Below, one piece after another: positions 57,806 through 64,000 of a stretch of 64,000 nt of DNA. How positions within the stretch are numbered: position 1 is the first letter of the stretch; every line of letters starts with the position of its first letter. The notes below the pieces were generated by a model. That model was not told where the DNA came from, did not search any database, and was given only the letters and a program-made list of their open reading frames with translations. The DNA lies in NCBI GenBank assembly GCA_963924555.1, contig OZ004584.1, positions 7,625,001 through 7,689,000 of the forward strand, in the 5' to 3' direction. This DNA is from Crambe crambe. Its lineage: Eukaryota > Porifera > Demospongiae > Poecilosclerida > Crambeidae. The position numbers and the translations under genes were made by a program.

Positions 57806-57935
57806 ACAATCAGGACAAAACCATTTACCTCTTGGAATAGAGGTGATTCTGAGGCAAGCAGTGTGAAACCATTCAATTTTAGTACATAAAAAGATGATTT
57901 GTGAATATGGGCTCGAAAATTTCTCACTAAATGGT
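57806..57935 (-). pseudogene. C-terminal half of a PHD finger, isolated
   Basis: On the minus strand the frame reads [20 protein letters not shown] followed by GKWFCPDCV and a stop. This matches the second half of an ING-type PHD finger (C-x-IEWFH-x2-C-L-x5[10 protein letters not shown]). The first zinc-binding half is not in the adjoining sequence, so it is probably a lost gene's last exon or a transposon-carried fragment. It lies between D and F with no partner exon that I can see. Confidence 0.6.
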
Positions 57936-60019
57936 ATCGCTATGAGATTAAAGTCTACATACCAACTATTTTCCAACATATTCTCCTTGGGATCAGCACC
58001 TAAATTGGAATTATAATCACAACCATAAAACAAAAGTAGCAGCAGCATAAATATCACATTATAATGTGCAGTACTAAGTATTGCAACTGGTATGCACATT
58101 GGTATGGAACCAATTAAGTTTTACGCAACAGTTATGTATTTATGTAATATTTATATGCACTTGTTTATAATACACAATTTTATTTGTACATTACACACGC
58201 TCGTAGAAGCTGGGAAGTTAGCAAAAGAGTGCTCGTGCTTAGTGACAAAGCAAGCCTTCACACAAGTAAGTCACCATTTATGTGTTCCATACATCAAAGC
58301 AGAGATTAGCATTAGGATATCAAGTCAGGAATAAAAACTCAACTCATTTGCGTGTTTCATAACACCCAAAGATTAAAAGTCTTGATACACACTAAAAAAG
58401 ACAGTTATTGTGTGTGTGTGTGTGTGTGTTTTTTTTTGTTTTTTTGTTGGGGGGGGGGGGGGGGGGTAAAAATGTGATAGACAGCTAAAGCTAGAGCCGT
58501 ACTATCACAAACATCTAGCAACGTCATCAAACTGAGCAACAGACAACACAAAGATTTGAGCAATGACTTTGCCCACCACCTTTAACACAAAACATACACT
58601 GTAAACCAATGCTATGAACCACTACCAGTGGTCTCTCACAAAAAAAATAACCATTCTGGGCAAGGTATAACATTCATAAACTCTCTGCACTTGTATCAAT
58701 GACCACCAAAGGCTTGACTCCACAAGGCCCAGCAGAGACAGCCAAATGTATAACAATGTGGAGTAAGCACACATGTCCAAGGTTGTCATAAAAAGAAGCT
58801 GCAATTTATAATAATTATAATGTATACACCTCTCCAATTGATACCCAACACATCCCAATTGATGCCCACTATTACAAAATAATGCTAGGTAGGGCTAGGG
58901 CCTTGCTCTGTGTCTATTTAAAAAAAGAAATGTGTGGCTATTTGGCTCATGTCGCTTCATTCACCCCAATTACATTACTAACAACAACAACAATGGTACC
59001 AATTTACATACAGGCAGGACAGGCAGTTAATAACCACATGACCATGTGTATAATAACTCAGCGCTCAAGCAGGGGATCAGAAACTAGTGTTGTGGCCTCA
59101 TGGGCCTCATGCTGTCTAAGCTAGTGACAAGCACTCGACAAGCCCTTGCTTGTACATAGTCTTGCTACACGGAAGTACCCATTGGAGAGTGAAAAGCTAA
59201 AAACTGTGCAGGGGGATTTTCCATGTGGTATAGACCGAGTACAGTATGTACATATCATACGACTGGCATAATATCATGTGATGCACAAAATGGCATAATA
59301 TGTATGTATGTATATGTATCATGTGACAGCTGTACTACGCCCAATATTATGAAAGTGGGTGTCTGGTCCTTCCCTTATGAATTTGGCTAATAGTAACACA
59401 TCACCAGCTGTTAAACAAACTCTTCTCAAAGTGCTTTCATGCAGGATGAGAAGAGTGATTTTCAATGTACAGGCATTAGCTCTTATACAACTTCTGATAC
59501 ATCATTTGAGCTTCCATGGACATTCAGCTATAAAACATCATACCTCATTCACTTTAGAGCTTTCAGCTGAGAGATCGAGACCACGTACCAGTTACAGTTT
59601 AGTCCCGCAGGCCACACCACCCACTCATAGTTAGGTAGGCGATGCTAGCAAGGCATTAGCTCACTTACTCGATCTCTTCGGCCCGGCCGGCGCCCCAGTG
59701 CAGTAAGATCATGTGACAACAAAGTCACTCGCTCATGCGCATATGTAAAAAGGTAAAAAAATATGGATATCCGGATATACAAACTTGTATACTACTACTA
59801 TGGTACAATAAGTTTCATATGACAATAGTTATGTTCCAGTCACCATTTCTCTAGCTGTTGCATCTATAAGTGTACAATGTAAAAAATAATACAATGGTCA
59901 TGTATCATGGGCATGGGGGGCCAGTGCATGCAGCCAGGAAATTATCAACCATACCCACTTCTAGGCCCTATTCAGGAGAATGCTCTGAAAATGAAGCTAT
60001 ATGGGGCTGCTTCTCTGAC
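57936..60019. other. spacer between D and F
   Basis: TG repeat at 58410-58429 next to poly-T and a poly-G run (58450-58466). A GC-rich patch near 59680-59700. An open plus-strand frame at 59359-59634 has no splice structure or recognised family. No RNA gene seen. Confidence 0.4.
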
Positions 60020-63000
60020 CTACACTATACAGAACATACCATCAGTTGCATCCACAGGCTGGACCATATCCTGGTCATTCACATGTACGACTCCAGGATC
60101 AAAGGTCTGGGGAAAAAAAACCCCACCCATGTAGCCAGGTGAAATCAACACATTTCTGAAGGACGGTATCATCGAAGTCTCAGATGCAGAGTCACCAGGA
60201 AGACTGAATATGATTTCTTGAGGAACTGGAGAACATACAAAATCATCAAAAATAGTGACTGGTTGAATTACTTCATTAAGATGCTCCCTATTGGGATGCT
60301 GTTCGTCATTGAATGGGGGCGGGAGCACAGGAGTAGGAGTATCGTTAACACTTGCTGCACGATCTCTGTTAGTGTTCTGGTTAGTTGATGGCAAAGCATT
60401 TCCACTGCCTGATGCTGTCTTGTCATCAATTTTTGTCATTTCTGGAGGTTCCCTTGCTGCCAATTTCCCCCTGAAACACGCTTTCCTCACTGCTATCAGA
60501 GAGCAGTGCTTCAGCAGATGCAGTGGTGGTATCAAATGTGACCTCTTGATTAGCATCACCTGAAACATCATCAAGGTATGGTGATTCCAGTTGATCAATA
60601 TCACCAGTGGAAAATGTTCTCTTCCTTGGAGACCGATGTGGGATCTGATTCTCGGCATAACTAGTAGAAAAGGTCCTTCTCCTTGAGGGTAGACCCCTCT
60701 TTCTCGCAATGGTGTAGGCTGGCAACTCGAGTTGAGGGGTCTCAGACTGAGGGGTTAGCAAAGGACTGATGTGAAACTGAGCTGAAGCTCCACCGACACT
60801 CGATGATTCTGTCTCGGACAATACTCCCAAGCGTGAATCAGTACCAACTCCCAGCGCCCCAGCTTCCAGTGGTTGCTCTAAACTTTGCCGCAAAGAGAAA
60901 GACACACATCCAGAATCTCTGCTGGCTGGTAAGTTCTCTTGCAGCTTGGAATGAGGAGCAACATCTTTCTCCTGCAGAGAATTCATACATACTACATGTA
61001 CGCTGAAGTCAAATGGAAAAGCCTCAGGATGCTAAAGCAGCCATTTGTATAATAAGGTCACCTTGTATATGGACTATCATAGGGCTCACAATAACAGGAC
61101 ATTTTCCAGTCATGTCTGGTCATTTTTCTGCCTTTGTCCAACTAATTTTTCTATTCTAGCTATATGTCCGGACAATAATAGTGCAATAATAGTGCTATTG
61201 TGAGCCCTAGCTGCTTCACATGTACACATCAACCTAGTCTGATTTACTTTGGATAATGGCTGTCCAATATTTAGAGACAATGGTCGACTTTTTGCTCCAT
61301 TACACACCGTCTGCACCATTTCCTATGACAATAAAAAGGAGGCAGGTGACAACAACAAACTATGCATGTGACAACTGTACCAACAGGTACATACAGATAA
61401 AGATGTATGTGCTATAAGTAAAGATTGCAGACCGCTACATATTTCTCATTCCTTATGAAAATCTACAGTAGATGGATCAAGTTGATGTTTGGCAGATAAC
61501 TCATAATTAATTTGTTATGTATATCACATGATTGCAGTGACAGGTGGTCAGTATCGAGTTTATCAGTAAACAATGGTGATGTTTATAAATATTCACACTA
61601 TGATATTCTCCTAACAGGTATACAACTTACATCAGTGTTGTGATTAGCGACATGTGATGATAAAGCTGCACTCTGCAGTGGAAAGAAATGACATTACAAA
61701 TTATTCTGCTACTACGTATATTGTGTGTTACTATACATATACCTGTAATACATAATCATTATAGCATACTAATTGAACCACTATTCAGTATACTTACATC
61801 ATCAGAGTTATCTGTGGCAGAATCAACAAGAGATGACAAAGCTGTACTCTGCAGGGAAAGGACATGACTTGTAATGGATATCTTTACTCTTTACACACCC
61901 TTACAAGAAGTATCTTTAAAAGAGAAATCTAGTGCACATGTGCAGGGAAAGGACATGACTTGTAATGGATATCTTTACTCTTTATACACCCTTACAAGAA
62001 GTATCTTTAAAAGAGTGCACATGTACATTCAGCCTTTCATGCATGGATACCAGTTAAATGTTACTGTTCATTGAAAAGGTTATTCCCCCCAGCTCATGTT
62101 CAGCCTTATATGTAACGTGCTCTCTACTACCATATTTAGAAGTATGGTGGTATGTAATTTATACAGAGTACACAGGTACCTCAGACTCAGTTATAGGTGG
62201 ATTCTGGCGATCAGGACTTGTAGATTCATCAGATTCTTCTCGAGAAGCTGCAGGAGGAGAGAGAGGAGCAAGAGGAGGAGAAGGAACAGAAGGAGGACGT
62301 GCTGCTTCAACTTCGCTTGGATCAGGATAGAGTGTTCGACTTCTCCAATGTTGGATTCCGATAGAAATAGATGCCACCATTCTCTTGCTCATTTGTGTAA
62401 GGGCCATCACACAATTGCCTAGCAAGTTCCTTTGACATAATGCTCGCAAGAATCGGCCGTTGAAGATCAACATCATTTGCATAAGAGCAACGATAGAATA
62501 GATCAGAGGGTTGATGATTAGCATGATGATCAAAGGGACTGTCTCTATTTGAAAGGGTTTTGAAACCCTTACAGGTGGAAGCAAAGCGTTCTTATTGGAA
62601 GTGGCGGAAGAATCCAGTGAGTTCTTTTCTGTGATGCTACTGGGGAGTATGGAGTCCTTGAACACTGGTAGGAGTTGGAACAGATGAGCCATTATTTCTG
62701 GATTCGGTTGGAAGTTTCTCAGTGGACAAGTGGCAGTCGGGGGTTCAAAACATTGACGTGGTTCTTCACTGATTTTGCAAATGCCACTATCTACCTGGTT
62801 GATTTGGTAAAAAGGTAGAGGAGAGACTGAACCAACTTGTACAAGGAACACTACTAATGTTACCACTTTGGTAATGCTGAAGGACTTTGGATAGGACATC
62901 TGTGCATAATTGATCTGAGGAGACGACCGTTTTTTCACTTGGGTGACAAAATGAAATCGATTACTCACAAAAGTAGCAACTTTATCGATCACGGAAGAAA

Positions 63001-63589
63001 CCCAGCATGTGAAGGTAATAACACAGCTTGTACTAACAGTCACTACCACATCAGAAACTAACTTCAGGGCTCTCTGGAAAGAAACGGTGAAATGAGGATT
63101 GGTACCTTCGTTATGCTGATCGAGTACATCAGTGGAAATGAGGAACATGGCCACATCGTCATTTGGAGTATTACTACCAAGGATAAAGACAGCAAATAGT
63201 AGGCATGAGAGTAAAAGAATCAGTAGTAAAGAAGTATGCAAGAATAGTAGCTTCAAATAGCTCTCCTTGCCACTACTGGTCTTGATTTCACTCTCATCTT
63301 TATGTGCATCAGAAGGAATCACCTCTTCTGCTGTTTCTTCGAAATCAGAACATTTTGGCCTGCTTTCGTCTTCCAAATCAGGAGAACACTCGTTGTTTTG
63401 CTTATTGATTTCTAGAATTATGTCAAACACCAGTTTTGTTCGATCTTTTGAAATCCCTTTCTGATGTAGCCGCTCTTGGTTGATGTTTGACGAGTTCGAC
63501 CTAAAAGAAAGATTCACAGCTAGCTGGAAGGAACAATAAATAAAAGCTTAAGGTGGTAACACTTACTTGATGTTAACTTCAGACTCCAT
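60020..63589 (-). CDS. F: multi-pass membrane protein, paralog of E, with a frameshift in the last exon
   Basis: Exons: 63567-63589 (MESEVNI, phase 2), 62180-63500, 61798-61848, 61631-61672, 61248-61322, then 60971 leftwards. Four hydrophobic segments lie in exon 2: LLFLHTSLLLILLLSCLLFA, VVVTVSTSCVITFTCWVSSV, TKVVTLVVFLVQVGSVSPLP and PLIIMLIINPLIYSIVALMQ. Between the last two is a Cys pattern shared with E (CKISEEPRQCFEPP, TCPLRNFQ, FQLLPVFKDSILPSS). Two mini-exons (SLVDSATDNSDD; SSHVANHNTD) resemble the E repeat exons. The last exon reads in frame to TGA at 60426-60428. A one-base shift in the run of five Cs at 60467-60471 would open a further 150 residues to 60020, ending DMVQPVDATDGMFCIV like E. 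This is a sequence error, an allele or real truncation. Confidence 0.7.
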
Positions 63590-64000
63590 GGCACTGTCTG
63601 CTACTGCTGGCTGCTAGTAAGTTAGTTAGCTAGCTAGCAAGCTTGCACTGACTTGAGCTGCACTGAAACATGAATTTAAATCCGCGCGCTTGCGCGCGTT
63701 TTTCTTATCATGTGATAATTAATAATTAAAAATCTAGCATGTTTGTTGGTCCTGGGAGAACTAAAGGCATCAGCAGTTCATTCCTGGATGAGTACTCAAA
63801 CTTGCTTTCTGGTTCAATGCGAACGCATGTAGTTTCACATGCGACAATTGGAATGATCAGCTCTCCATGACCTACAGCTCTCTTAAATCATCAGTATCAT
63901 CAGATTCTAATTATAATTACATGAATAACCAATTCAATATTTGGGCTCATGCATGCTGGATATAGGACGGATGAGGCAGAGTAACATTATAGTACATAGT
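63590..64000. promoter_or_regulatory. 5' flank of F
   Basis: Upstream of ATG 63589. Contains CTAGCTAGCTAGCAAGC and a palindromic GC block CCGCGCGCTTGCGCGCG at about 63681-63697. No other gene seen. Confidence 0.3.

Noticed and set aside
59359..59634. 91-codon plus-strand frame
   Set aside because: Possible but unsupported: no splice context, homology or paralog; the minus strand is also partly open here.

Overview
The window looks like a compact, AT-rich animal nuclear genome. Genes are intron-dense with canonical GT-AG borders, and many introns are only 50-120 bp. A tandem cluster of kinase genes, one with a death-fold-like domain and an alpha-helical module that I recall mainly from sponge and cnidarian proteins, plus many short inverted-repeat elements, suggest a demosponge, possibly close to Amphimedon queenslandica. 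The species is inference. Exon chains below were joined by hand from splice sites and reading-frame continuity; no transcript or database evidence was available.

Region 1 (1-12.7 kb): a small minus-strand gene faces a large plus-strand gene across about 170 bp. The plus gene encodes an N-terminal TAZ-type zinc finger (CBP/p300 TAZ2-like) fused to a MAP3K/NIK-like Ser/Thr kinase domain and a long Ser-rich tail (9 exons, 1127 aa). Region 2 (12.9-16.2 kb): a complete 13-exon class I GLUT-type sugar transporter (535 aa). Region 3 (16.4-21 kb): a minus-strand kinase relic, a tyrosine-recombinase transposon fragment, and a broken copy of the TAZ-kinase gene interrupted by a transposon-derived element with a THAP-like start. 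Region 4 (21.0-27.9 kb): a second gene with the same kinase and tail exons but a CARD-like plus helical N-terminus. An in-frame internal tandem duplication gave it two kinase domains, both with the ATP-binding Lys replaced by Arg.

Region 5 (28.6-63.6 kb, minus strand): a tandem cluster of seven genes that I do not recognise as any named family: A1, A2, B, G, C, E, D and F by position (A1/A2, C/D and E/F are paralogous pairs; counting these eight labels, G is soluble and the rest are membrane proteins). Most encode membrane proteins with very short Cys-containing ectodomains or hairpin loops and long disordered, acidic, Tyr/Ser-rich tails. In B, C and F a tiny first exon ends in phase 2, and A1, A2 and D have a second exon that starts in the same phase. 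E carries an array of nine tandem 66-87 nt exons, each encoding a GETLVDSS-type repeat. No gene encodes a known enzyme.

The region is rich in mobile-element debris: several elements with long terminal inverted repeats and 9-10 bp flanking direct repeats (possibly Mutator-like), fold-back elements, a perfect 34-bp-arm palindrome, a LINE-like reverse-transcriptase remnant, and CT microsatellites that serve as the polypyrimidine tract of several splice acceptors. One transposon end appears to be exonised in gene E (SLVPRP). A plausible but untested reading is that the kinase paralogs and the neighbouring membrane proteins form a lineage-specific signalling locus. The only direct sequence link is a DNA patch at 34.7-35.3 kb that joins kinase-tail and gene-B-tail sequence.
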